From Taklimakanibacter sp049323275 (GTDB lineage: Bacteria > Pseudomonadota > Alphaproteobacteria > Rhizobiales > Aestuariivirgaceae): 64,000 nucleotides of DNA. The notes beneath the pieces were generated by a model. That model was not told where the DNA came from. It was given only the letters and a program-made list of their open reading frames with translations, and searched no databases. A program made the position numbers and the translations under genes. Location of the stretch: contig JBMOOM010000016.1 in NCBI GenBank assembly GCA_049323275.1, positions 106,652 to 170,651 of the forward strand. The letters run 5' to 3'. The number at the start of each line of letters is the position of its first letter. The stretch's first letter is position 1. This document shows positions 51,272 to 60,081 of the stretch, one piece after another.

Positions 51272-52849
51272 ATGATGCAGCTTTTCGCCGAGCTTCTCGA
51301 TCGGCTGGTCTATACGACCGCGCGCAATGCCAAGCTGAAGCTTCTCGAGGACTATTTCAGAGAGGTGCCTGATCCCGACCGCGGCTGGGCGCTCGCGGCG
51401 CTGACCGACGGCCTGCCTTTGCGCCTGCCGATCCGCAAGACGCTCGCGACCATTCTCGAGCCGCATGTCGATCCGCTGCTCTATCGCCTGTCGCGCGATT
51501 ATGTCGGCGACACTGCCGAGACCGTCTCGCTGCTGTGGCCCGATGCCCGCGCCGGCGCGCCGCCGCCCTCGATCGGCGAGGTCGTCGCCGAGGTGAGCGC
51601 GGCCTCGTCGCGCGAATTTCCCCGCGTCCTCGAGCGCCTGCTCGACCGGCTCGACGCCAAGGGCCGCTTCGCGCTGCTGAAGCTCCTGTCGGGCGCCCTC
51701 AGGGTCGGCGTTTCGGCGCGCCTCGCCAAGACCGCCATCGCCCGGAGCTTCGGGCATGAGGTCGAGGAGATCGAGGAGGTCTGGCATGCGGTCACGCCGC
51801 CTTACGGCGACATGTTCGCCTGGCTCGAGGGCAGGGGTGAACGGCCCGATCCCGGCCGCAAGGCGACCTTCCGGCCGGTGATGCTGGCGCATCCGATCGA
51901 AGAAGGCGACTGGCAGGGCCTCTCGCCCGATGACATCGCCGCTGAATGGAAGTGGGACGGCATAAGGGTGCAGCTCTCGGCGCGACCCGGCGATGTGCGG
52001 CTCTTCTCGCGCGCCGGCGATGACATATCGGGCGCCTTTCCCGATATCGTCCAGGCCTTCGCCCATACGCAAGGCGTCCTCGACGGCGAGCTTCTGGTGC
52101 TGCGCGACGGCGCGGTGGCGCCTTTCAACGACCTGCAGCAGCGCCTCAACCGCAAGAGCGTGACGGGCAGGATGCTGCAGGACTATCCCGCCCATATCCG
52201 CCTTTATGACATTCTCATCGACGGGGACGAGGATGTGCGCGAGCTGAGCTATCTGAAGCGCCGCGCCAGGCTCGAGGCCTGGTATGAGCGCTTCCTGCCG
52301 AGCCTCGCCGATGTCAGCGCGCTGGTGCCCTTCACCGCCTTCAGCGAGCTCGAGGAGAAATGGCGCCAGGCGCGCGAGAACGGCATCGAGGGGCTGATGC
52401 TGAAGCGCAAGGACAGCCCCTATCTGGCCGGCCGGCCGAAGGGCCATTGGTACAAATGGAAGCGCGCCGCGCTCACCCTCGATTGCGTGCTGATGTATGC
52501 CCAGCGCGGTTCGGGCAAGCGGTCGTCCTATTATTCGGATTACACCTTCGGCGTGTGGAAGACGCCGGACGAGCTGGTGCCGGTCGGCAAGGCCTATTCG
52601 GGCTTCACCGATGAGGAGCTGTTGCGCCTCGACCGCTGGATCAGGACCAATACGGTCGAGCGTTTCGGTCCGGTGCGCCAGGTGGCGCCCGGCCTGGTCC
52701 TCGAAATCGCCTTCGATGCCGTCCAGCGCTCGGCGCGGCACAAATCGGGCGTCGCCTTGCGGTTTCCGCGCGTGCACCGTATCCGCTGGGACAAGCCGGC
52801 GGCGGAGGCCGAGACCCTGGCGGCGGTCACGGCGCTGATCCCGGCCTGA
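51272..52849 (+). CDS. ATP-dependent DNA ligase
   Basis: A repair-type ligase of 525 residues that seals nicks using ATP. An N-terminal helical DNA-binding domain (about 1-200) precedes the nucleotidyltransferase domain with the adenylated lysine 227 in EWKWDGIRVQL, motif III (LDGELLVLRDG), EGLMLKRKDSPYLAGR (motif IV) and WYKWKR (motif V). An OB domain closes the protein. It differs from LigD-type enzymes and pairs with the exonuclease upstream. The helicase that often completes this repair cluster is not in the window. Confidence 0.93.
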   Translation: MMQLFAELLDRLVYTTARNAKLKLLEDYFREVPDPDRGWALAALTDGLPLRLPIRKTLATILEPHVDPLLYRLSRDYVGDTAETVSLLWPDARAGAPPPSIGEVVAEVSAASSREFPRVLERLLDRLDAKGRFALLKLLSGALRVGVSARLAKTAIARSFGHEVEEIEEVWHAVTPPYGDMFAWLEGRGERPDPGRKATFRPVMLAHPIEEGDWQGLSPDDIAAEWKWDGIRVQLSARPGDVRLFSRAGDDISGAFPDIVQAFAHTQGVLDGELLVLRDGAVAPFNDLQQRLNRKSVTGRMLQDYPAHIRLYDILIDGDEDVRELSYLKRRARLEAWYERFLPSLADVSALVPFTAFSELEEKWRQARENGIEGLMLKRKDSPYLAGRPKGHWYKWKRAALTLDCVLMYAQRGSGKRSSYYSDYTFGVWKTPDELVPVGKAYSGFTDEELLRLDRWIRTNTVERFGPVRQVAPGLVLEIAFDAVQRSARHKSGVALRFPRVHRIRWDKPAAEAETLAAVTALIPA

Positions 52850-53149
52850 CGGGCGCGGGCGTTTCGGGACGGTTTTTGCATTAACATGTCGGAATCGGGC
52901 CTCGGCCCGAAACTTGTCGCACGACAAGCGCCGCAAAGCGTCAGAACCATTGACGAGGTGCTGCCCTCATGACAGTTTTGCTNNNNNNNNNNGAAAATAA
53001 TAAAAACGACACTGGGCTTACTGGACGGTATCGGGGAGGAGATGGCAACCGCGTGCCGATGAGGCAATGAACGCGGAAGCCGTTGTGAGGCGCAGAGACT
53101 GCGGCCGCTCCTCGATTTGGAAATGCACCCTTCGAAGGAGACATCCGCA
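52850..53149. other. Spacer with assembly gap upstream of the peptide transporter
   Basis: A 300-bp region without a gene. It contains the N run at 52983-52992 and, just after it, an A/T-rich patch (GAAAATAATAAAAACGACAC) that may belong to the promoter of the transporter operon. The true length is uncertain because of the gap. Confidence 0.6.
52983..52992. other. Assembly gap (ten N)
   Basis: Ten undetermined bases, probably a scaffold join of unknown real size. It falls between genes. Confidence 0.99.
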
Positions 53150-54751
53150 ATGAGCGAATTAGAACAAAAACTCAAACTGGCGACCAGCCTTGCCGGCAAG
53201 GGCAAGGTCTCCCGCCGCGACTTCATCCAGCTCGCCATGCTGGCGGGCTTCACCGCCGCGGCCGGCAATGCGATGTTCGTCAACGCGGTGCGCGCCGAGC
53301 CGAAGAAGGGCGGTTCCGCCCGTTTCGGCCTCGCCCATGGCGCCACCACGGACACGCTGGATCCGGTCGGCTATCCCGACACCTTCACCCAATGCGCCTT
53401 CTGGGGCGCCCTGTCGAACAGCCTCACCGAGGTCGACGCCAAGGGCAATGTGGTGCCCGATCTCGCCGAATCCTATGAGCCCTCCGACGGCGCCAAGAAA
53501 TGGGCGTTCAAGCTGCGCAAGGGCGCCACGTTCCATGACGGCAAGACGGTGACCGCCGACGATGTGGTCGCCTCCTTCCGCCATCACATGGGCGCCGATT
53601 CCAAATCGGCGGCGAAGTCGCTGCTCGATCCGATCGCCGACATCAAGGCGGACGGACCGGAGACGGTCATCTTCGAGCTGAAGGACGGCAGCGCCGACTT
53701 CCCCTATCTGGCGAGCGACTATCACATCCCGATCATGCCGGTGAAGGACGGCAAGTCGGACTGGCAGTCGGGCGTGCGCACCGGTCCCTTCGTGCTCGAG
53801 AAATTCGAGCCGGGCGTGTCGGCCAAGTTCAAGCGCAATCCGAACTACTTCAAGTCGAACCAGCCCTATCTCGACGAGGTCGAGTTCATCGCCATCACCG
53901 ATGTCGCGGCGCGTACCAATGCGCTGACCACCGGCGACGTCGATTTCATCGGCCGCGCCGACCTGAAGACGCTCGATCTTCTCAAGCGCAACCCCAATGT
54001 CGAGATCCTCGAGCTCTCGGGCTACGGCCACTATGTGCTGCCGATGAATACGACCATGGCGCCCTTCGACAACAACGATGTGCGCCTCGCCATGAAATGG
54101 GCGATCGACCGCGAGGAGATCCAGAAGAAGATCTTCCTCGACCATGCCACGGTCGGCAACGACAACCCGATCGCCAAGGCGGTCAAATATTCGATCGATC
54201 CGGAGCCGAAATACAAATACGATCCGGACAAGGCGAAGTTCCACCTGAAGAAGGCCGGCTACGAGACGCTGAAGGTCGACCTCTCGGTCGCCGACGCGGC
54301 CTTCGCCGGCGCCGTCGACGCCGGCGTGCTCATCAAGGAAACGGCCGCCAAATGCGGCATCGACATCAATGTCGTGCGCGAGGCCGAGGACGCCTATTGG
54401 GACAATGTCTGGCTCAAGAAGGCGTGGTGCGCCGGCTATTGGAGCGGCCGTCCGACCTGCGACTGGGCCTTCTCCATCGCTTATGCGAAGGACGCCGCCT
54501 GGAACGAGACCTTCTGGAAGAACCCGCGCTTCAACGAGCTGCTGGTTCAGGGACGCGCCGAGCTCGACGAGGCCAAGCGCGCCGCCATCTATGCCGAGAT
54601 GCAGCAGCTCGTGCATGACGACGGCGGCACCATCCTGCTCGTCTTCAATAATTTCGTGACCGCCAATTCCAAGAAGCTCGCGCATGGCGACGTCGCTCCC
54701 AACTGGGAGAACGACGGCCTGAAGATCGCCGAGCGCTGGTGGCTTGCGTGA
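53150..54751 (+). CDS. Peptide-type ABC transporter substrate-binding protein
   Basis: A family 5 binding protein of 533 residues with a twin-arginine-like signal (VSRRDFIQLAMLAGF, ending VRAEPKKGG), so it is likely exported folded. The mature part has GATTDTLDPVGYPD, VVPDLAESYEPSDGAKKW and FKLRKGATFHDGKTVTADDV, typical of DppA/OppA relatives. The ligand could be a peptide or another organic solute such as an opine or oligosaccharide. GAAGGAG precedes ATG 53150. A hairpin follows before the permease genes. Confidence 0.93.
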   Translation: MSELEQKLKLATSLAGKGKVSRRDFIQLAMLAGFTAAAGNAMFVNAVRAEPKKGGSARFGLAHGATTDTLDPVGYPDTFTQCAFWGALSNSLTEVDAKGNVVPDLAESYEPSDGAKKWAFKLRKGATFHDGKTVTADDVVASFRHHMGADSKSAAKSLLDPIADIKADGPETVIFELKDGSADFPYLASDYHIPIMPVKDGKSDWQSGVRTGPFVLEKFEPGVSAKFKRNPNYFKSNQPYLDEVEFIAITDVAARTNALTTGDVDFIGRADLKTLDLLKRNPNVEILELSGYGHYVLPMNTTMAPFDNNDVRLAMKWAIDREEIQKKIFLDHATVGNDNPIAKAVKYSIDPEPKYKYDPDKAKFHLKKAGYETLKVDLSVADAAFAGAVDAGVLIKETAAKCGIDINVVREAEDAYWDNVWLKKAWCAGYWSGRPTCDWAFSIAYAKDAAWNETFWKNPRFNELLVQGRAELDEAKRAAIYAEMQQLVHDDGGTILLVFNNFVTANSKKLAHGDVAPNWENDGLKIAERWWLA

Positions 54752-54762
54752 TTTAGGTGGTT

Positions 54763-54795
54763 CCGGGCCGTCCTTCGCGGACGGCCCGGCTTTTG
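54763..54795 (+). terminator. Intra-operon terminator/attenuator
   Basis: An 11-bp perfect GC stem CCGGGCCGTCC/GGACGGCCCGG with loop TTCGC, followed by CTTTTGG, lies between the binding-protein stop and the permease start. It probably lets some transcripts through and explains a higher level of the binding protein than of the permeases. Confidence 0.8.
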
Positions 54796-54805
54796 GATTG
54801 TGTCG

Positions 54806-55774
54806 ATGCACCCACTTCTGAGAACGGTATTGCAGCGTCTGGGTCTGGGCCTCGTCACGCTCTTCGTCGTGTCTCTCATCATCTTCTCGGCCATCGAGTT
54901 CCTGCCCGGCGACTTCGCCAAGGCCATATTGGGCCAGTCGGCGACGCCGGAGACGGTCGAGGCGTTCCAGAAGGAGATCGGCCTCGATAAGCCGGCGCAT
55001 GAGCGTTACCTCAATTGGATCGGCGGCGTGCTGCAGGGCGATTTCGGCTCGTCCTTCTCCTCGCGCGTCGGCTTCCGCCGCTCCGTGATGGAGATCATCG
55101 GCCCCCGGCTCCTGAACACCCTGTTCCTCGCCGGCGTCACGGCGCTGGTCGCCATTCCGCTGGCTCTGGGGCTCGGCCTGCTCGCCGCCCTCTACCGCAA
55201 CAGCTTCTTCGACCGCGCCGTCAATGCGGCGACGCTCACCACCATCTCCTTCCCGGAGTTCTTCGTCGCCTATATATTGATGCTGTTCCTGGCGGTGAAA
55301 TTCCCGATCTTCCATTCGCTGTCCAATGTATCGGCGGACATGCCCTTCTTCGAAAGGCTTCAGCGCACCGCCTTGCCGGTCCTCACCCTGACGCTCGTCA
55401 TCGTCGCCCATATGATGCGCATGACGCGCGCCGCCATCATCAGCCTCCTGGCCAGTCCCTATATCGAGATGGCGCGGCTCAAGGGCGTGTCGCCCGGCCA
55501 GATCATCTTGCGCCATGCGCTGCCCAATGCCTGGGCGCCGATCGCCAATGTCATCGCCTTCAACCTGGCCTATCTCGTCGTGGGCGCGGTGGTGGTGGAG
55601 GTCGTCTTCGTCTATCCGGGCATCGGCCAGGCCATGGTCGATGCGGTGCGCTCGCGCGACATCCCGGTGGTGCAGGCCTGCGCCCTCATCTTCGCCGTCA
55701 CCTATATCCTGCTCAATCTCCTGGCCGATGTCATTTCCATCGCCACCAATCCGAGGCTTCTGCATCCGAGATGA
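54806..55774 (+). CDS. Peptide-type ABC permease (DppB-like)
   Basis: The 322-residue permease has an N-terminal helix (LGLGLVTLFVVSLIIFSAIEFL), a periplasmic loop with LPGDFAKAILGQ, five more helices and the EAA-like loop GVSPGQIILRHALPNAWAPI. It ends in the block VYPGIGQAMVDAVRSRDIPVVQA, characteristic of DppB. The start may be ATG 54806 or GTG 54800. Its stop overlaps the next gene (ATGA). Confidence 0.92.
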   Translation: MHPLLRTVLQRLGLGLVTLFVVSLIIFSAIEFLPGDFAKAILGQSATPETVEAFQKEIGLDKPAHERYLNWIGGVLQGDFGSSFSSRVGFRRSVMEIIGPRLLNTLFLAGVTALVAIPLALGLGLLAALYRNSFFDRAVNAATLTTISFPEFFVAYILMLFLAVKFPIFHSLSNVSADMPFFERLQRTALPVLTLTLVIVAHMMRMTRAAIISLLASPYIEMARLKGVSPGQIILRHALPNAWAPIANVIAFNLAYLVVGAVVVEVVFVYPGIGQAMVDAVRSRDIPVVQACALIFAVTYILLNLLADVISIATNPRLLHPR

Positions 55775-56670
55775 GCATGGAACAGACAGCTCAGTCAGCG
55801 CCGCAGCGTGTCGTGAAGGCACGGCGCACCATGGCGCAGAATGTGTGGCGGGCCCTGAAGAAGGCGCCCTACAGCGCCTGGTTCGGCATGATCGTCATTG
55901 CGATCTATATCTTCGTCGCGCTCTTCGCGCCGCTGATCGCGCCCTATGGCGAGGCCGAGGTGGTGAGCCAGACGCCGTTCGACGTGTGGAGCGCCGCGCA
56001 TTGGCTGGGCACCGACCAGCTCGGCCGCGACATGTTCACCCGCATCCTCTACGGCGCGCGCAACACGCTCGGCATCGCCCTCGCCACCACCTTGCTGGCT
56101 TTCGCCATCGGCGGCGGTCTCGGCATCATCGCCTCGATCTTCCGCGGCTGGGTCGACCAGCTCCTGTCGCGCGCCGTCGACACGCTGATGGCCATACCGC
56201 AGCTCATCTTCGCGCTCATCCTGCTGTCGATCTTCGGCTCGTCGGTCAAGAACCTGATCATCATCATCGCGGTGCTCGATTCGACCCGCGTCTTCCGGTT
56301 GGCACGCTCGGTGGCGATGAATGTGGTGGTCATGGATTATGTCGAGGCCGCCAAGCTGCGCGGCGAGAAGCTGGGCTGGATCCTGTTCAAGGAAGTCCTG
56401 CCCAACATCATGCCGACCATGATCGCCGAATTCGGCCTGCGTTTCTGCTTCGTCTTTCTGACCATCAGCGCCTTGTCGTTCCTGGGGCTGGGCATCCAGC
56501 CGCCGACCGCCGACTGGGGCTCGATGGTGCGCGAGAACGCGACGCTCATCACCTACAACGATATCACGCCGCTGATACCGGCAGGCGCCATCGCGCTCCT
56601 GACCGTGGCGGTCAATTTCGTCGTCGACTGGTTCCTGCACAAGACAAGCGGATTGCGTGATGAAAAGTGA
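55771..56670 (+). CDS. Peptide-type ABC permease (DppC-like)
   Basis: The 299-residue partner permease begins MSMEQTAQSA. Hallmarks are LFAPLIAPYGEAEV, WLGTDQLGRDMFTRILYGAR, an EAA-like loop KLRGEKLGWILFKEVLPNI and the ending SALSFLGLGIQPPTADWGSM. The frame is open far upstream, but that part overlaps the other permease out of phase. Its 3' end overlaps the ATPase gene start. Confidence 0.92.
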   Translation: MSMEQTAQSAPQRVVKARRTMAQNVWRALKKAPYSAWFGMIVIAIYIFVALFAPLIAPYGEAEVVSQTPFDVWSAAHWLGTDQLGRDMFTRILYGARNTLGIALATTLLAFAIGGGLGIIASIFRGWVDQLLSRAVDTLMAIPQLIFALILLSIFGSSVKNLIIIIAVLDSTRVFRLARSVAMNVVVMDYVEAAKLRGEKLGWILFKEVLPNIMPTMIAEFGLRFCFVFLTISALSFLGLGIQPPTADWGSMVRENATLITYNDITPLIPAGAIALLTVAVNFVVDWFLHKTSGLRDEK

Positions 56671-58300
56671 GCGCACCAAAGGCGAGGTCCTGCTCGAGAT
56701 CAAGGATCTGAGGATCGAAGGCCAGAGCGATGATGTCTGGCACGAGATCGTCAAGGGCGTCGATCTGACACTCAGGCGCGGCGAGGTGCTGGGCCTCATC
56801 GGTGAATCGGGCGCCGGCAAGTCGACCATCGGCCTCGCCGCCATGGGTTTCGCCAGGCCCGGCTGCCGCATCACCGGCGGCAGCATCACCTTCGCCGGCC
56901 GGGATCTGCGCAAGGCGAGCGAGGAGGAGCGCCGCGCGCTGCGCGGCTCGCGCATCGCCTATGTGGCGCAAAGCGCCGCGGCTTCCTTCAACCCGGCGCA
57001 TCGCATCATCGACCAGACGGTCGAGACGGCGGTCGGCCATGATGTGCGCCCGCGCAGCGAGGCGGAAGCCGACGCCAAGGATCTCTATACGAGGCTCAAG
57101 CTGCCCAATCCGGCGACGATCGGCAACCGCTATCCGCATCAGGTCTCGGGCGGCCAGCTGCAGCGCGCCATGACCGCCATGGCGATGTCCTGCCGGCCCG
57201 ACCTCATCATCTTCGACGAGCCGACCACCGCGCTCGACGTCACCACCCAGGTCGACGTGCTGGCGGCGATGCGCGATATCGTCGAGCAGTTCAACACCGC
57301 GGCGATCTACATCACCCATGATCTCGCCGTCGTCGCCCAGATGGCGCATCGCATCATGGTGCTGCGTCACGGCAAGCTGGTCGAGGAAGCGCCGACCCGC
57401 GAGATGCTGACGCATCCCAAGGAGGCCTATACCAAGACATTGTGGGCGGTGCGCGGCCTCGCCATGCCGGAGCGCACGGCCAAGGACGTGGTGCTGCGCA
57501 TCCATGATGTCGATGCGAGTTATGGCGGCGTCATCAAGGTCCTGGAGAATGTGACGGTGCAGGTGCCGCGCGGGCGCACCGTGGCGGTCGTCGGCGAGTC
57601 GGGCTCCGGCAAGTCGACTTTGGCGCGCGTCATCACCGGGCTTCTGCCGCCGAAGAAGGGCGAGGTCTATTTCAACGGCAAGCCGCTGCCGCGCGCGCTG
57701 AAGGATCGCGACAAGGAGACGTTGCGCCGCGTCCAGATGATCTATCAGTCGGCCGACACCGCGCTCAATCCGCGCCAGCGGGTGCGCGACGTGATCGGCC
57801 GGCCGCTCGAATTCTATCTCGGCCTCAGAGGCCAGGAGCGTGACCGCAAGGTGGTCGAGCTTCTCGAGCAGATCGAGCTCAGCGAGGACCTGATCGACCG
57901 CTTTCCGGGCGAGCTGTCGGGCGGCCAGAAGCAGCGCATCTGCATCGCCCGCGCGCTCGCCGCGGACCCTGAGCTCATCATCTGCGACGAGGTGACTTCC
58001 GCCCTCGACCAGATCGTCCAGGAAGGCATCCTCAAGCTGCTGCTCAAACTGCAGAAGGAGACCAATGTCTCCTATCTCTTCATCACCCACGACATCGCCA
58101 CGGTGCGCGCCATCGCCGATGAGATCGTGGTGATGTATCAGGGCCGCGTGGTGCAGCAGGGCCTCAAGACGGAGGTTCTGTCCCCGCCGCACCCGGCCTA
58201 TACCGAGCTTCTGCTCTCCTCGGTGCCGCAGATGGACCCCGACTGGCTGACGCACCTCCTCGAGAAGCGCGCCGCCGCCAAAGCGAAGGTGAAGGCTTAG
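56660..58300 (+). CDS. Peptide-type ABC ATPase, fused DppD-DppF
   Basis: Two complete ATPase domains in one chain of 546 residues. Domain 1 (about 10-265) has Walker A GESGAGKS, signature VSGGQLQR and Walker B LIIFDEPTTALD. Domain 2 (about 280-540) has GESGSGKS, LSGGQKQR and LIICDEVTSALD. Each has its switch His in ITHDLA or ITHDIA. The fusion replaces separate D and F subunits and completes this importer. GTG 56657 directly before ATG 56660 is an alternative start. A palindromic repeat follows the stop. Confidence 0.95.
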   Translation: MKSERTKGEVLLEIKDLRIEGQSDDVWHEIVKGVDLTLRRGEVLGLIGESGAGKSTIGLAAMGFARPGCRITGGSITFAGRDLRKASEEERRALRGSRIAYVAQSAAASFNPAHRIIDQTVETAVGHDVRPRSEAEADAKDLYTRLKLPNPATIGNRYPHQVSGGQLQRAMTAMAMSCRPDLIIFDEPTTALDVTTQVDVLAAMRDIVEQFNTAAIYITHDLAVVAQMAHRIMVLRHGKLVEEAPTREMLTHPKEAYTKTLWAVRGLAMPERTAKDVVLRIHDVDASYGGVIKVLENVTVQVPRGRTVAVVGESGSGKSTLARVITGLLPPKKGEVYFNGKPLPRALKDRDKETLRRVQMIYQSADTALNPRQRVRDVIGRPLEFYLGLRGQERDRKVVELLEQIELSEDLIDRFPGELSGGQKQRICIARALAADPELIICDEVTSALDQIVQEGILKLLLKLQKETNVSYLFITHDIATVRAIADEIVVMYQGRVVQQGLKTEVLSPPHPAYTELLLSSVPQMDPDWLTHLLEKRAAAKAKVKA

Positions 58301-58348
58301 CGCATAGGACCGAAAAGTGCGCAGCGGTTTTCGGACAATCCGATGCGC
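58300..58348. repeat. Palindromic intergenic repeat
   Basis: GCGCAT (58300-58305) pairs with ATGCGC (58343-58348); inside, CCGAAAA pairs with TTTTCGG around GTGCGCAGCGG. It resembles the repeat at 40763 and continues into GAGATAGAGCGCCGGAGCG, common in Hyphomicrobiales spacers. It may help end transcription of the transporter operon. Confidence 0.75.
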
Positions 58349-58423
58349 AGAACAATGAGATAGAGCGCCGGAGCGATTCTATGAGAGCCTCCCGCGCTCT
58401 AGCTAGAGCCCTATGGTCTCCAC

Positions 58424-59959
58424 TCAAAGCATGGCGGCCGTCGTCTCGTTTGCGAGCTGAGACCTTTCTTCGGATGTTAGATCGGCTTCGACCATGGGCA
58501 GATAGTCCCGGGCATATTGGGTGTCTTGTGCCGCGCTTGCCCTGAGAAGGCGCATCGCTGCGAGCCGATCCTTCTTCGTGCCGGCTCCTTTGTGATAGGC
58601 AACGCCCAGCAGATATTGCGCCGTGCGGTTTCCTTGTTGCGCGGCCTGGGTCCACCAATGAACCGCTTGCTCGGGGTCGGGATCACCGCCAAGGCCATCC
58701 TTCAGCATGATGCCGAGTCTCGTCTGCGAAGACGCCTCACCCTGCGCTGCTGCCTTACCGTCCCAGTAACGCGCCCGCTCGTAAGCTTCATGCGTTCTTT
58801 CGTAAAAGGCGAGCCGGCCGAACTCGGACTGGCAGGTCGGACACTCCCTTTCCGCACCTGCCTGAAACATCCGTGTGGCGCCGGCAATGTCGCCGCTGCC
58901 CTTCAGAATATCGCCCAAATAGGCAAATGACTTGCGCACGCTTTTTGCCGTCGACTTCTCGAACCACTTGGCGGCGGTCTCCATGTCCCCCACGCGATAG
59001 GCCTCGACGCCGAGATTATGATAGCCATGCGGATCACCTTGATCGGCCGCGCGCTGGAACCACATCAGGACGAGGGGGCTCTCGGGAAAGGTCTTGGAAT
59101 ACCAGGAGCCGAGCTCATTCTGTGATCTGGCGTCGCCGGCCTCCGCGGCCCAGAAGAGAAAGGGCGGCGGACTTGTCGGCGAGGCGCTGGAATCGGCCGG
59201 CACTCTCGGCTCCCTTTCGAACTCTGCTCTTTCCGCGGGGGTGAGCTTGCGCTGCAGGCTTTCCAGGCAGATCCGGGCGCCTTCATTTCCCTGGTTGGCG
59301 CTGGCCGAATAAAACCGCATGGCCGCGATGCGATCCTCCTTCAGAACGACACCGGTCTCGCAGGCCAGGCCAATCATGAGCTGCGCCTGCGCGTGCCCGT
59401 GCTGCGCCGCGGTCATCCACAAAGGAACAGCCTTTTGGGCGGAGCGCTCGACGCCGAGGCCCTCATGGTAGAGACGGGCAAGCCACACATGGGCTTCGAT
59501 ATTGCCTTGCTTGTACGCCCTTACACACCAGTCATGGGCGTTCGGATAGAGCTTTTCGATCTCGCCATCGATGACCAGTCGGGTCATCGCCAGCATCGAA
59601 GAGGCGCAGTCCCTCTCAATTCCTCGTTGGTAGATTTCGATCGCTCCGGACATGTCACCCCTCTCCTCGAGCAATCCGCCCAAAGGAAAGAGAGAGTTGG
59701 ACCAGCCTGCTGCGACGGCCTTGCGAAACCATTCAAAGGCAAGTTCATTGTCTCCAGCCCAGACCGCTTGGACACCCAGATTGTGCATCGCCCTGGGCAG
59801 ACCCTGAGCCGCAGCGCGCCGAGTCCAAATTCCGACATAGGGCGTGCCGGGGAGATTGGCGCCGTACCAAAGGCCGAGATCGGTCTGCGCTTCCGCATCG
59901 CCGGCTTCCGCCGCCATGAGAAGGTCTTTCGGAGGTGTCGGCGTCTCCGGATCGGTCAT
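58424..59959 (-). CDS. Sel1-repeat protein with internal duplication
   Basis: The 511-residue protein is made of Sel1-like helical repeats (A-x-G-x-x-x-A-Q-x-x-L-G type), a scaffold for protein contacts. There are two similar halves. Half 1 (about 8-245) opens LLMAAEAGDAEAQTDLGLWY and closes with LTPAERAEFER; half 2 (about 265-505) opens FLFWAAEAGDARSQNELGSWY and closes with LTSEERSQLAN. No signal peptide is seen, so it is probably cytoplasmic. A Cys-x-x-Cys (CPTCQ) lies in half 2. The partner is unknown. Confidence 0.85.
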   Translation of the reverse strand: MTDPETPTPPKDLLMAAEAGDAEAQTDLGLWYGANLPGTPYVGIWTRRAAAQGLPRAMHNLGVQAVWAGDNELAFEWFRKAVAAGWSNSLFPLGGLLEERGDMSGAIEIYQRGIERDCASSMLAMTRLVIDGEIEKLYPNAHDWCVRAYKQGNIEAHVWLARLYHEGLGVERSAQKAVPLWMTAAQHGHAQAQLMIGLACETGVVLKEDRIAAMRFYSASANQGNEGARICLESLQRKLTPAERAEFEREPRVPADSSASPTSPPPFLFWAAEAGDARSQNELGSWYSKTFPESPLVLMWFQRAADQGDPHGYHNLGVEAYRVGDMETAAKWFEKSTAKSVRKSFAYLGDILKGSGDIAGATRMFQAGAERECPTCQSEFGRLAFYERTHEAYERARYWDGKAAAQGEASSQTRLGIMLKDGLGGDPDPEQAVHWWTQAAQQGNRTAQYLLGVAYHKGAGTKKDRLAAMRLLRASAAQDTQYARDYLPMVEADLTSEERSQLANETTAAML

Positions 59960-60081
59960 GGAAGCACGTTCCCGTAGTTACAGTGTCGAGGCGCTGGAAC
60001 ATAATAGAAACGCTCCTTGACTTCATGTCAAGTTTGAAAATTACAACCGCGATGCGTCGCACGCGATTATGATCGGACGCT

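Noticed and set aside
53159..55822. An 887-codon open frame on the minus strand
   Set aside because: It is antisense to the binding-protein and permease genes, which have clear families. Long antisense frames are expected in high-GC DNA, and its product is low-complexity (Asp, Glu, Arg, His).
55015..56670. Apparent fusion of the two peptide-transporter permeases in one frame
   Set aside because: The first part of the frame is DppB-like DNA read out of phase. The real DppC-like start is ATG 55771, overlapping the first gene by four bases.
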